NCBI RefSeq assembly: GCF_905233635.1
Contig: NZ_CAJODG010000001.1
Coordinates: forward strand, 1 to 63,597
Direction of reading: 5' to 3'
DNA length: 63,597 bases
From: Selenomonas sp. AE3005
Lineage (GTDB): Bacteria > Bacillota > Negativicutes > Selenomonadales > Selenomonadaceae
Below the pieces are notes generated by a model. The model was not told where the DNA came from, ran no database searches, and saw only the letters and a list, made by a program, of their open reading frames with translations. Position numbers and translations under genes: made by a program. This document shows positions 37,108 through 44,901 of this stretch, piece by piece (the first letter of the stretch is position 1; each line of letters opens with the position of its first letter).

Positions 37108-37410
37108 TTATAGCCCTCTCCTTTCAGCCTCATCTTTAAGCCGTGACAATAAATCATCCCTGCCACGCTTTGTAAGTTCTGCAAGCAGCTTATCCTTAAA
37201 CTCGTCAGCATTCCGTCTGTCTATATCGCCGCCGCAATCCAAAGCAGGGTAATATATCCAGCAATCACGAATCATGCCGTCAAGCTCCCAATCTTCAAAA
37301 TCATTCAGCCTTGACAATATTTCCCGGCTCACAACAGACAATGCGTATGAATGTCGTGGCAACGCATAGCGCAGCGCGAAAACATAAACTGTCCGTTCAT
37401 CTTTCGTCAT
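37108..37410 (-). CDS. hypothetical early phage protein
   Basis: 100 residues from ATG 37410 (GGAGG upstream). Helical and acidic, with 'YVFALRYALPRHSYALSVVSREIL' and 'IRDCWIY', a layout common to small uncharacterised early proteins of Firmicute phages. No function assigned. Confidence 0.6.
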   Translation of the reverse strand: MTKDERTVYVFALRYALPRHSYALSVVSREILSRLNDFEDWELDGMIRDCWIYYPALDCGGDIDRRNADEFKDKLLAELTKRGRDDLLSRLKDEAERRGL

Positions 37411-37512
37411 ACTCGTCACCTCCATTTTGCGACCGACATCAATGTCGCTTGCAAATTTAACTCGTTTTGTCGATTTAACTTTTTAACTCAACTCGTTTTA
37501 ACTGAGTTAATA
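37411..37512. promoter_or_regulatory. repeat-rich gap in the early operon
   Basis: About 100 nt without a gene. On the minus strand AAAACGAGTT occurs twice among repeated GTTAAA words, followed by a hairpin CGACA/TGTCG near the ribosome site. It could hold an internal promoter or operator; nothing decisive is visible. Confidence 0.3.
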
Positions 37513-37725
37513 CTAGTTAGTCAATGGGCAAGAACCATCACAGCTGCTATATGTCCCGTATTTACAAGACCCACACTTATTATCATGTTCAACCTCCATC
37601 TCCATCACTTCAGTAACAATATCAACCGCCTTATCAATTACTACTTCTCTGTTTTTATCAAGAACATACGTACAATTAAACTCGCAAAGTAATTCGCGCA
37701 GATTATCTAAATTTTCTTTAGTCAT
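37513..37725 (-). CDS. Cys-rich small protein
   Basis: 70 residues, helical N-terminal half and a C-terminal cluster 'CGSCKYGTYSSCDGSCPL' that could hold a zinc ion. Overlaps the next gene upstream by 8 nt. Not recognised. Confidence 0.55.
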   Translation of the reverse strand: MTKENLDNLRELLCEFNCTYVLDKNREVVIDKAVDIVTEVMEMEVEHDNKCGSCKYGTYSSCDGSCPLTN

Positions 37726-37918
37726 TGCTATTCTCCTTGTGCTCCTGTTTTAACCATGCGTGGAATCTTTCTTCACAGCCATCACAACCACAGACATTAA
37801 CGCCATGCCGTCTGCAATCATCACACGACCACAACTCGCCGTTTCCGCAAATACCCTCCGCAAATTCCTCGTCTGACATATCTATTAGCCGCCATATAAT
37901 CCATTGTCGATTAGTCAT
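37718..37918 (-). CDS. Cys-rich small phage protein
   Basis: 66 residues from ATG 37918 (GGAGGG). Opens 'MTNRQWIIWRLIDMSDEEFAEGIC' in pieces and has two Cys clusters ('CDDCRRHGVNVCGCDGC'). This opening with a zinc-like Cys cluster recurs in many Firmicute phages as a protein of unknown function. Confidence 0.6.
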   Translation of the reverse strand: MTNRQWIIWRLIDMSDEEFAEGICGNGELWSCDDCRRHGVNVCGCDGCEERFHAWLKQEHKENSND

Positions 37919-38093
37919 TATCAGCCCTCCGATTTTCCACGATAAGCTCAACGTGATGGCCATATCTTGTACCTATCGCTCGATAAACTACCTCTGAATC
38001 ATAATATTTCATCGTCAGCGATAACATTTTGCACGCCAACGTCAAAACGCCAAACGCCAAATTTAAAATAATCTTATATGCAAATTTCTTCAC
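37911..38093 (-). CDS. small membrane-associated protein
   Basis: 60 residues starting at GTG 38093, which overlaps the TGA of the upstream 31-residue gene. One hydrophobic segment near residues 8-28. Function unknown. Confidence 0.45.
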   Translation of the reverse strand: MKKFAYKIILNLAFGVLTLACKMLSLTMKYYDSEVVYRAIGTRYGHHVELIVENRRADND

Positions 38094-38185
38094 TCGCTAT
38101 TCCTCCACGCCCACACAATCAAAATCACACACGCTGGCGCACAAAACAAAACTCCCATCAAAAACGCTTGCCAGTGCTCTGTCAT
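38090..38185 (-). CDS. 31-residue single-span membrane peptide
   Basis: Met-Thr-Glu-His-Trp followed by one hydrophobic helix ('FLMGVLFCAPACVILIVW'). The start overlaps the stop of the zinc-ribbon gene (ATGA) and the stop overlaps the next start (GTGA), so the three genes are translationally coupled. Confidence 0.5.
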   Translation of the reverse strand: MTEHWQAFLMGVLFCAPACVILIVWAWRNSE

Positions 38186-38385
38186 TTGCCACCACACTTC
38201 CTCGCATACTCGGTAAATTTTGTAGCCGCTTTTTCAACAAATTCGCGCTCGCACTGGATTTTGTTGAAACAATCATAGCAGCCAACAATCCACCATCGTT
38301 GACTTGCTCGCCTTACACCAGTAAAATTGCTATCGCAACTTGGACATGGCGGCAACTTGATACTTTCCAATTCTTCATCTGTCAT
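38182..38385 (-). CDS. zinc-ribbon protein
   Basis: 67 residues with Cys pairs 'CPSC' and 'CYDC' about 24 residues apart, then a helical tail. Start overlaps the end of the upstream 46-residue gene. Probably a small nucleic-acid or protein-binding zinc ribbon. Confidence 0.6.
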   Translation of the reverse strand: MTDEELESIKLPPCPSCDSNFTGVRRASQRWWIVGCYDCFNKIQCEREFVEKAATKFTEYARKCGGK

Positions 38386-38515
38386 TTTTCTTTGCTTTCT
38401 CTTTTTCTACGAATCTTTTAAAAGCCTCGTGTCTTTGCCACATTTCGCGCTTGCGCCTTTGCCGCTTGCTATACTGGCTGTATGGCTGTATCCGAAACGA
38501 TATCCGCTTTAGCAT
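38375..38515 (-). CDS. 46-residue highly basic protein
   Basis: Rich in Lys and Arg ('SKRQRRKREMWQRHEAF'), with no acidic patch except near the end. Start overlaps the upstream stop, stop overlaps the downstream start. It may bind nucleic acid; not recognised. Confidence 0.5.
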   Translation of the reverse strand: MLKRISFRIQPYSQYSKRQRRKREMWQRHEAFKRFVEKEKAKKNDR

Positions 38516-38829
38516 TTAATCACCGCCCTACCAGTGAGCAAATCCTCTAAAATAAAGCAATCAAAATCCATATACGGATTTTCATACGCTCCACGCGCCA
38601 TAAATCCGCACGGAGCAAACTCGCAATCAAATCTATCGTGGTCGCGTTCTACAGTAAATCGTTCACCAATCTGTTTGCCGAACATTGCCGCAACAACTTC
38701 CATCTTATTTGGCGTTTCTTTGCAATAGCGTTGTACAATTTCCAGCGCACCGGCTAAGACTTGCTTTTGCCGTTCTTCTAAAAGTTCGCCGTTTTTTTCT
38801 AGCAATTTTTCAAAGTTATTCTCTGCCAT
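38509..38829 (-). CDS. hypothetical protein
   Basis: 106 residues from the ATG at 38829; longer reading to 38847 is not needed. Helical N-terminal half, then 'GERFTVERDHDRFDCEFAPCGF', which has Cys and His that might bind metal. Unknown role. Confidence 0.55.
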   Translation of the reverse strand: MAENNFEKLLEKNGELLEERQKQVLAGALEIVQRYCKETPNKMEVVAAMFGKQIGERFTVERDHDRFDCEFAPCGFMARGAYENPYMDFDCFILEDLLTGRAVIKC

Positions 38830-38983
38830 TATTACTCCACTCCCCATTCATCATCAAAATAGATTTTTCTTTTCTTAACCTTTTAATTGCCGACTTGTGC
38901 ATTGCAATTCTATTCTCGTGAAAAGCAATCTTTAGCGTTATATCTTTAATCCGACTTATGCCGTCTATTTTATTCGCTGCCAT
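38816..38983 (-). CDS. 55-residue basic helical protein
   Basis: ATG 38983 has AGGAGG 6 nt upstream. Predicted helical, Lys/Arg-rich ('KSAIKRLRKEKSIL'). Overlaps both neighbours by 14 nt. No family recognised. Confidence 0.55.
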   Translation of the reverse strand: MAANKIDGISRIKDITLKIAFHENRIAMHKSAIKRLRKEKSILMMNGEWSNNGRE

Positions 38984-39164
38984 CTTTAGCCCTCCTGCCT
39001 TTTCTCGGTATAAGCCAATAATAAGGCGAACCCTCTTCTAAACCACATTCACATTCCGAGTGTCGAAAAAATACGCAGTTAATCTCGCACTTTCGCGAAC
39101 GCGACATACAGTATTTTTTAATCTCACGTGCATAAGTTAATAAGTCTTGCTCATTTTCTGCCAT
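38970..39164 (-). CDS. Cys-rich small protein
   Basis: 64 residues. Five Cys in 'CMSRSRKCEINCVFFRHSECECG' suggest a metal site. Coupled to the neighbour upstream by overlap. Not recognised. Confidence 0.55.
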   Translation of the reverse strand: MAENEQDLLTYAREIKKYCMSRSRKCEINCVFFRHSECECGLEEGSPYYWLIPRKGRRAKDGSE

Positions 39165-39412
39165 TATTCTTCACGCTCCCACTCGTCACGCTCAATCTCT
39201 AATGACCGTTCCGCTAATTCTTTGTCCTCTCGCTCCCTGCGCTCTTTCAACTCAATCAACGCCGCCATTATTACTTGGTGCATACCTTTTTCGTCCGGCT
39301 CACTCATATCTATTGCTATTTTTTGGATTCCCAAAAGATTATCAATAGTCCCATCAGGTAACGGATATTTTAATTCTGGCGGTAATAGTTTCTTAGCTTC
39401 ATCTATCGTCAT
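39164..39412 (-). CDS. hypothetical charged protein
   Basis: 82 residues from ATG 39412 (GAGGG). Ends in a long Glu/Arg helix ('LKERREREDKELAERSLEIE'). Function unknown. Confidence 0.55.
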   Translation of the reverse strand: MTIDEAKKLLPPELKYPLPDGTIDNLLGIQKIAIDMSEPDEKGMHQVIMAALIELKERREREDKELAERSLEIERDEWEREE

Positions 39413-39587
39413 TGCTTTCACCCTCTTCATGCTCGGCCTGCAACCACTTTATTATCATATCTTTAACAATGATTGTCCCGTCATCACCATCTGTTACACT
39501 AAGCACTCGTGCATAAGCCTCGCCCTCCGCGATAAAATCTGCCATAGTTTCATCATCTTGTGCTCTTAACCATTCCCCATTAGTCAT
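39399..39587 (-). CDS. hypothetical acidic protein
   Basis: 62 residues, acidic. Overlaps the next gene by 14 nt. Contains 'YARVLSVTDGDDGTIIV', which is similar in style to 'YAYLLGVVTEGNDGNLKV' in the gene upstream, suggesting the two are distant duplicates. Confidence 0.5.
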   Translation of the reverse strand: MTNGEWLRAQDDETMADFIAEGEAYARVLSVTDGDDGTIIVKDMIIKWLQAEHEEGESNDDR

Positions 39588-39597
39588 TTCCTACGCC

Positions 39598-39858
39598 TCA
39601 TTCCACATAATACTTTACATTAACGCTTTTACCGTCTACGTCCTCTACACGTTTAATCATTTCAGCTAACATTTCTATTACTACTCCGCTTGGCTGGTTA
39701 TTCAATTCTCCGATTTGTATTATTAGCTCTGCTATTAACGACATAACAACAGCACCATCGCCACCTGTAGACACATCTACTTTTAGATTACCGTCATTAC
39801 CCTCTGTAACTACACCGAGAAGATACGCATACGCACTATCTAATTCTTTTATCTTCAT
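39598..39858 (-). CDS. hypothetical protein
   Basis: 86 residues from ATG 39858 (AGGTGAG, 8 nt); GTG 39864 also possible. Mixed beta/alpha, with the helix 'VVMSLIAELIIQIGELNN'. Unknown role. Confidence 0.5.
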   Translation of the reverse strand: MKIKELDSAYAYLLGVVTEGNDGNLKVDVSTGGDGAVVMSLIAELIIQIGELNNQPSGVVIEMLAEMIKRVEDVDGKSVNVKYYVE

Positions 39859-39869
39859 TCTCACTCACC

Positions 39870-40148
39870 TCATTCAAAGATTATCTGCCCTGCCGCTATC
39901 AAATCTTCTGCCGTCTTATAGCCGTGGCTTTCAGCGTGTAAATGCGTTATGCAGTCCATGTGTTCTCCGCAAATCTTACAGAAACCGCTTGCCCATCTTG
40001 TCTTATACTTCGGCTTTGGCAAGTTTATATTCGGCTTTTTCTTCTCGCGCTCTATCATTTCACAAGATACTTCATGACATTTGCGTATTTGCTCTTTTAA
40101 CAGCCGGGGCTTGTTATAGCCTGTCTTGCGTGTTCGTTTCTCTTTCAT
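39870..40148 (-). CDS. MucR/HNH-like zinc-finger protein
   Basis: 92 residues from ATG 40148. Basic N-terminus, then 'GFCKICGEHMDCITHLHAESHGYKTAEDLI', in which Cys-x2-Cys and two His could hold one zinc in a C2H2-like finger. 'SHGYKTAEDLI' resembles the MucR-type regulators. A DNA-binding role is inferred. The longer reading to 40277 runs deep into the neighbouring gene. Confidence 0.5.
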   Translation of the reverse strand: MKEKRTRKTGYNKPRLLKEQIRKCHEVSCEMIEREKKKPNINLPKPKYKTRWASGFCKICGEHMDCITHLHAESHGYKTAEDLIAAGQIIFE

Positions 40149-40605
40149 CTTTCGTGGCTCCGTAATAACCTCTGCTGGCGTTTTTGCAAAGGACTTTTTT
40201 CCGCACATTTTGCCGTTCATGTTCGTTAAGCCCCAGCATTGCCATAGCCGTTTCACAAGCCTGCTGCAAATCCGCAAGTTCCTCTGCTATACGCCCTCTG
40301 CCTTGACCCTCATTCCACGCTTCTGTAACCTCTGCCAGTTCTTCCCTGAGCTTTTCAATCTGCCCGTAAAACTCAGCAGGTCGATTACCACGCGTGACAG
40401 GCTTCAAGTTGCTTTTCTCACCGCCTATGCTATAGCGTTTCAAAATTACAGATACATTTTCAAGCGCCTTGTCCCAGCCATCACTATAACCTTCCGCATA
40501 GCCATCCTGAAACGTTCTCAAATGCTCCTGCTCTTTTTTCTGCGCTTGTTCGATTACGCGCAGCGCATCGCTTTTTTCTTGAAACATAGCTTTTACCTCA
40601 ATCAT
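40114..40605 (-). CDS. MazG-like nucleotide pyrophosphohydrolase
   Basis: 163 residues. Central region carries the paired acidic helices of MazG-like enzymes: 'LREELAEVTEAW' then 'RIAEELADLQQACE', which bind the metal and triphosphate. The N-terminus is a coiled helix. Such phage enzymes trim NTP or alarmone pools. Confidence 0.65.
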   Translation of the reverse strand: MIEVKAMFQEKSDALRVIEQAQKKEQEHLRTFQDGYAEGYSDGWDKALENVSVILKRYSIGGEKSNLKPVTRGNRPAEFYGQIEKLREELAEVTEAWNEGQGRGRIAEELADLQQACETAMAMLGLNEHERQNVRKKVLCKNASRGYYGATKDERETNTQDRL

Positions 40606-40606
40606 G

Positions 40607-41020
40607 TCATTTCACCTTTATGCCCTTCGCCTTTAATCTCTCGATATGACTTTTGTCTAATCGCTTATAAAGTTCATCACAGTCAATTCCTGTTTCTTCT
40701 TTTATCATGTCAAACAAGTCTTGAATCTGAACCCGGTTAATCATCATATCATCACAGAACTCAAAGAAATCCTCCGCTAATTCAAGCAAGCGCTTTTTGC
40801 CAAAACCGCGTTTTATTCTTGCGTAGGCCAGTACCAGCGTGAACATCTGACCCTGCATTTCGCCCTTGGTACGCTCTATATGCTCCTGCTGCAATTCCTC
40901 TATTGCTCCCTCTGTAGCCTTAACCGCCCTATCTTCGATAGCTTTTAAGCCTGCCTCAACATTCCCCGTCTTGGCTAAGTCTCTTGCCATCTTCCGGCGT
41001 TGCTGTCTTGTAAAACTCAT
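40607..41020 (-). CDS. hypothetical helical phage protein
   Basis: 137 residues, start overlapping the methyltransferase remnant by 4 nt. Basic N-terminus ('SFTRQQRRKMARDLAK'), then helices ('GFGKKRLLELAEDFFEFCDDMM'). Resembles uncharacterised proteins next to phage replication genes. Function unknown. Confidence 0.6.
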   Translation of the reverse strand: MSFTRQQRRKMARDLAKTGNVEAGLKAIEDRAVKATEGAIEELQQEHIERTKGEMQGQMFTLVLAYARIKRGFGKKRLLELAEDFFEFCDDMMINRVQIQDLFDMIKEETGIDCDELYKRLDKSHIERLKAKGIKVK

Positions 41021-42522
41021 TTGTTTACCTCCACAATCCGTCGTATCACATAATCAGCGCACGGCTGCGCCATACCGTTCCCCAACGCTTTGTATCTCTT
41101 GCTGTCCGGCGCCGGTTTACCTTTATACTCAATGTCTGTCCATGAATCTGGGAGTCCCTGTAAACGCTCTGCCTCCAACGGTGTCAATCTGCGAACTGTT
41201 TTTTCATTACTCACCGCGTGTCTATCAACTGTGTTTAGTGTGTATGCCAATTCTTCTTGGTTGCCTGCGCCGTTACCGCCATTTTGCGGTTGACGGTCTA
41301 TCGTGTTTCTTGCTATGCAATAGCTATGTACCATCGGCACGTTGCCCCCCCCTGTTCCCATTCTACTTGATAGCGTTTGAAATACGCCATCTTCTTTGTA
41401 TTTCACCCTGCTATCGTTCGGGTGATTCTCGATTATTTTGAACTCCATACACCAGTTTCCCCTCGCTTACATATTGGTTTCCTGCCCCTTTATAATCACA
41501 GGCGCATAAGCTCCCCACTATTCTTTGATTAGGGTTTCGCTGCCCCCCCCTAGGACACCGCCACTTGCTTTACTCGTGCCTGCTACATGGTCAGCTACAA
41601 ACGAACCATAACTACCTTCTCTGAAAGCTACACCGCTTGTGCTATCTGAATGACGAATGTCATAGACAGCTACCCCGTGGCTGTGTCCCGCTTCGAGTGT
41701 GTAAGCAGGAGCACCGTTATTTCCTACGCCAAATCCCGTACCTCGTCCCAATGCGATATGTCTTGTGGCTACTTGCAAATTTATGGGATGAACGGCTCTG
41801 TTGGGCCACACATCCCGCGGTGTCAGACACCCGCTTGCGCTATCAATGCTTTCTCTAGCATTTCCGGCAGCTTTTTCCCTCTCTTCTCGGCTCTCCGAAG
41901 AATCCCTTGGCACGCTTTGGGGCTCAAATAGTATTTCTCCGGCACTGTGTCCTGCAAAATCTGCGACAAGAAAGATTCGTTTTCTCCGTTGGGGGACTCC
42001 CCAATATTGAGCGTCGAGTGTTCTCCATGCAAGCGAACCGCCATCCCATTCAACCATTCCGCTTTCTGCCCACTTACCACACGCAGGCATTGGAATTTCG
42101 GTCTGACTGATTTCTTCAAGCACGGCTCTAAAATCCAATCCCTTGTTGCTGCTGAATGCGCCGGGCACGTTTTCCCATACGAAGTATCTTGGCGAACCTG
42201 TCCGTTTTCGTAATCCGTGAACAAGTTCAATTGCCGTTCTAAATAATCCGCTGCGTTCACCTGCAAGCCCCTCTCTTTTACCTGCGACCGACAAATCTTG
42301 ACAGGGAGAACCTGCACATATAATGTCAACCGGCTCCAACTTACCTACGTCAATCTTAGTAATATCGCCCATTTGCCTAACGTCGGGAAAATGGTGTGCC
42401 GTTACTGTGGCCGGAAATTCGTCGATTTCCGATGCCCATACTGGCTTAACTCCTGCGTGCTTGGCAGCCAGTAACCAACCGCCAATCCCGTCAAAAAGAC
42501 TCCCTAATGTTAATTTATCCGT
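41017..42522 (-). pseudogene. decayed cytosine-5 DNA methyltransferase
   Basis: The conserved motifs are present: 'LGSLFDGIGGW' (SAM site), 'CAGSPCQDLS' (catalytic Pro-Cys), 'ENVPGAF', 'QRRKRIFLV' and C-terminal 'RLTPLEAERLQGLP'/'ALGNGMAQP'. However, the reading begins at ACG (42522) where an ATG is expected, 8 nt after GGGAGG; the first in-frame ATG (42372) would lose the SAM motif. A stop occurs at 41520-41518, and the intervening sequence continues in another frame ('SLCACDYKGAGNQYVSEG') before returning near 41437. Two C8 runs (41345-41352 and 41543-41550) lie within it. Sequencing error or phase variation are alternatives to decay. Confidence 0.75.
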
Positions 42523-42718
42523 TTATGACACCTCCCATAAGCAACCACGCAATATGCTTTTTCGAACGTTCAACAATCCTCTTTGCCGTACGCTTGGGCA
42601 GTTTACCGTTGCGCAGGTTTTCCCTTGCCCGTTCCTGCTTTTCCAGCTCCACCTTAATGCGTTCCTGCCGTGTTTTTTCAAGGTGAGATAGCCAAGGTAG
42701 CGTGTTTTCATCCAGCAT
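42515..42718 (-). CDS. hypothetical basic protein
   Basis: 67 residues. Starts within the stop of the DnaC-like gene (TAATG) and its stop lies just inside the start of the methyltransferase remnant. Helical and Lys/Arg/Glu-rich. No family recognised. Confidence 0.5.
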   Translation of the reverse strand: MLDENTLPWLSHLEKTRQERIKVELEKQERARENLRNGKLPKRTAKRIVERSKKHIAWLLMGGVING

Positions 42719-43443
42719 TACTGCATAACCCTCCGCTGCGACTTTTCGTTAAAGCCTAGATATTTCGACGTATTACGCAACCGGTCCATGATACGTCCTG
42801 AATAAGTACCTGCCAGTTCTTCCTGCGTTAAATTTGTTGTGATAATCGTTGACAGCATCTTGTTATAGCGTTCAGTGATAATGCTGTCCACTTTAGCCAG
42901 TACCCACGATTTATCAGTTTCTTCACCGCCTAAATCGTCAAGAATTAACAACGACGTTGAACGCAGCATAGATTCGTATTTTGCCCATTCTTCCCGATTA
43001 GTCGTTCTCAGCGTAAAAAGATTGTCAATCACTGAGCACATCGGCACCAGCAGCCCGTGATGTTCTGTGTCAAGCCACTTCCGCAGAATCGCTACGGCCA
43101 TTGTCGTTTTCATAGTACCGTACTGTCCGGCCAGGATAAGACCATATCCGTGGCTTACCTGGAAGTCCAACGTTGCTATATACTCTTTGACTTGCTCCCA
43201 GTTATTCACGATATTCTTAGAGCTTGGCAGGCCACGCTTTTCAATAGCCTCTACAGTTACGCCCTGATAACGTTTGAAGATGCCTGCATACTCTAATTTC
43301 TCGCGCTGCTTTCTTAAATCATCAATGTCGACCGTTTTATTTCCATCCGGAAGTTTCGTTTGCCCATTTGTCTCGCTCATATTCCGGGTCATTTTGTCTC
43401 TTACGTCCGTTAGTAGCTTTTCTAAATCCTTGTCCATGTCCAT
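42718..43443 (-). CDS. DnaC-like helicase loader (AAA+ ATPase)
   Basis: 241 residues. Walker A variant 'GQYGTMKTT', Walker B 'LLILDDLGGE', sensor 'STIITTNLT' and arginine-finger region 'RIMDRLRNT'. It should load the host replicative helicase at the phage origin with the initiator encoded upstream. ATG 43443 overlaps that gene by 107 nt; in-frame ATGs at 43392 and 43380 are alternatives. The Walker A lacks the usual Gly before Lys. Confidence 0.8.
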   Translation of the reverse strand: MDMDKDLEKLLTDVRDKMTRNMSETNGQTKLPDGNKTVDIDDLRKQREKLEYAGIFKRYQGVTVEAIEKRGLPSSKNIVNNWEQVKEYIATLDFQVSHGYGLILAGQYGTMKTTMAVAILRKWLDTEHHGLLVPMCSVIDNLFTLRTTNREEWAKYESMLRSTSLLILDDLGGEETDKSWVLAKVDSIITERYNKMLSTIITTNLTQEELAGTYSGRIMDRLRNTSKYLGFNEKSQRRVMQ

Positions 43444-44143
43444 TTATCTCGCTTTTTTGATACTCCCCTATTACCCATGAGAGTATAGCCCTATAGTCAT
43501 TTTTGTATTTTTTCCCTGAAGATAGCTTGTAGTTGTTCAGCTTATCTACGCACCAATCAACTGCCTCATCACTGCCAAGAGACTCACGCAGCTTATCATG
43601 TTCACTTTGAGTCATGCTGACAGCCTCCGCAAATTTGATTTTAGGCTCGCTATTATTCTTAGCTTTAGCATTAGCTATAGCATTAGCATTAGCTATAGCT
43701 TTATTGTGTACCGCTTTTGGTACGCTTTCAGTCTGCTTTTGGTCTGCTTTTGGTCTAATTTCTGGTACGGATTCAGTCTGCTTTCCGGTACTATTTGTAC
43801 CTGTATTTTCCGTATCATCATCAAAATCAACATCGTCTAACTCTTCCAACTGATTGCTTAACCTTTTTTGCAAATCCAATAATCGATACACACTAGGGGA
43901 ACCCTTCTTTCCTGAACGGAATTGGATAAAGCCCTGTTGTATCAGCAGATTACGGGCATTGATGAACGTCTGTTTATTCTTAATCAACGCTTCTCGCATC
44001 AAATCTTCGTTCGCGATGTAAAACGGCAATCCCAAGCCATGAAGATTACTATTCTTGAAAAGTTTGTAGTAAATCATCTGCGCTTGCATTGTCAGGCATC
44101 CACACTGCAATTCAAATGCTTTGAGTTGGTCTATGAACTTCAC
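43337..44143 (-). CDS. replication initiator with winged helix (DnaD/O-like)
   Basis: 268 residues from GTG 44143 (GGAGG upstream). Residues about 1-95 form a winged-helix domain ('LTMQAQMIYYKLFKNSN', 'INARNLLIQQGFIQFRSG'). Residues about 100-165 are a low-complexity linker with repeated 'QTESVP' and 'AIANA', encoded by dense DNA repeats. The C-terminus has 'WVIGEYQKSE', typical of DnaD-like tails. Probably binds the repeats as an origin and recruits the DnaC-like loader. Confidence 0.7.
   Translation of the reverse strand: MKFIDQLKAFELQCGCLTMQAQMIYYKLFKNSNLHGLGLPFYIANEDLMREALIKNKQTFINARNLLIQQGFIQFRSGKKGSPSVYRLLDLQKRLSNQLEELDDVDFDDDTENTGTNSTGKQTESVPEIRPKADQKQTESVPKAVHNKAIANANAIANAKAKNNSEPKIKFAEAVSMTQSEHDKLRESLGSDEAVDWCVDKLNNYKLSSGKKYKNDYRAILSWVIGEYQKSEINGHGQGFRKATNGRKRQNDPEYERDKWANETSGWK
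43667..43806. repeat. iteron-like repeats inside the initiator gene (candidate phage origin)
   Basis: GCATTAGCTATAGC occurs at 43668-43681 and again at 43686-43699 (18-bp period) with a palindromic GCTATAGC core. Next to it are repeats of the words GGTCTGCTTTT and GGTAC. Origins embedded in the initiator gene are known in lambda (gene O) and many Gram-positive phages. Origin function is inferred. Confidence 0.5.
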
Positions 44144-44202
44144 AGGCAGCTCACCTCCTCCCTAATAAAGCTAATCGAAAAACTATTTACTTCTTGCCCC
44201 AT
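44140..44202 (-). CDS. 20-residue leader-like ORF
   Basis: An ATG at 44202 with an AAGGAAAGG sequence upstream opens 20 codons whose TGA overlaps the GTG start of the replication initiator. It may serve as a coupling leader peptide. It could also be chance. Confidence 0.3.
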   Translation of the reverse strand: MGQEVNSFSISFIREEVSCL

Positions 44203-44211
44203 AGCCTTTCC

Positions 44212-44901
44212 TTACGCCCATTCTTTTGCTCTGTGAAGGTTATAGGATTCCGCTATACGCTCATCAACCTTCACAGGCTCTAACATATATCTCTCTAAAA
44301 AATCTTTTTCCCCAACTTTATGCAGTTCCGTATGATGATGCCTGCATAATGGCAAGCACGGCCTGCCAATGTGATTTACTTTGTTTCTGTTACTGCCCAT
44401 GCCTATGGTTCCACCCTGGGCATGATGTAATTCAGCTTTCTTGCCACATACTGCACACCGCTTATGTATCGTTGACATATATACATACTTAGGAATATCC
44501 TCACACAGCTTATATAAAGGCTCTCCGCATGGAATATCATGCAGTAAACAGAAGTCTATCAAGTATGTGATATACAACCTTGCCACTTCCCGGCTGCAAT
44601 CAGATAATGAAAAACTATCTGCTAAAGTTGGTAGCTGCGAACTAATAAACATTTGCTTTGTCAGTGTTTTCTCTGTTTCCAACGGTGTATATCCTGACCA
44701 TCTGCAAATAGCCTGTAATAATACATAGGCTTTTTTCTGCTGTGCTCTGGATACCTTGTAAGTATCCTCTAATTCAAGTACACCTACAGGCTTACCGCGA
44801 CTTCTAAGCCACTCTCTATCTTTGTCTGTTATCCCTGCCACCCGGAATATTTCTTCACGAGTGGCAGGAGACAATAGACGAAAATCTAATTGCTTAACCA
44901 T
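44212..44901 (-). CDS. putative HNHc nuclease
   Basis: 229 residues. C-terminal HNH site: 'KRCAVCGKKAELHHAQG' ... 'PLCRHHHTELHKVG', giving a Cys-x2-Cys zinc knuckle and the His-Asn/His active-site region. The N-terminal helical half matches the layout of the phage HNHc_6 family, encoded beside recT and ssb-type genes. Start overlaps the recT stop. Confidence 0.75.
   Translation of the reverse strand: MVKQLDFRLLSPATREEIFRVAGITDKDREWLRSRGKPVGVLELEDTYKVSRAQQKKAYVLLQAICRWSGYTPLETEKTLTKQMFISSQLPTLADSFSLSDCSREVARLYITYLIDFCLLHDIPCGEPLYKLCEDIPKYVYMSTIHKRCAVCGKKAELHHAQGGTIGMGSNRNKVNHIGRPCLPLCRHHHTELHKVGEKDFLERYMLEPVKVDERIAESYNLHRAKEWA

Noticed and set aside
43667..43806. Possible CRISPR-like repeats
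   Set aside because: Repeats are 14 bp at 18-bp period with no unique spacers and are inside a coding sequence; an origin iteron is a better reading.
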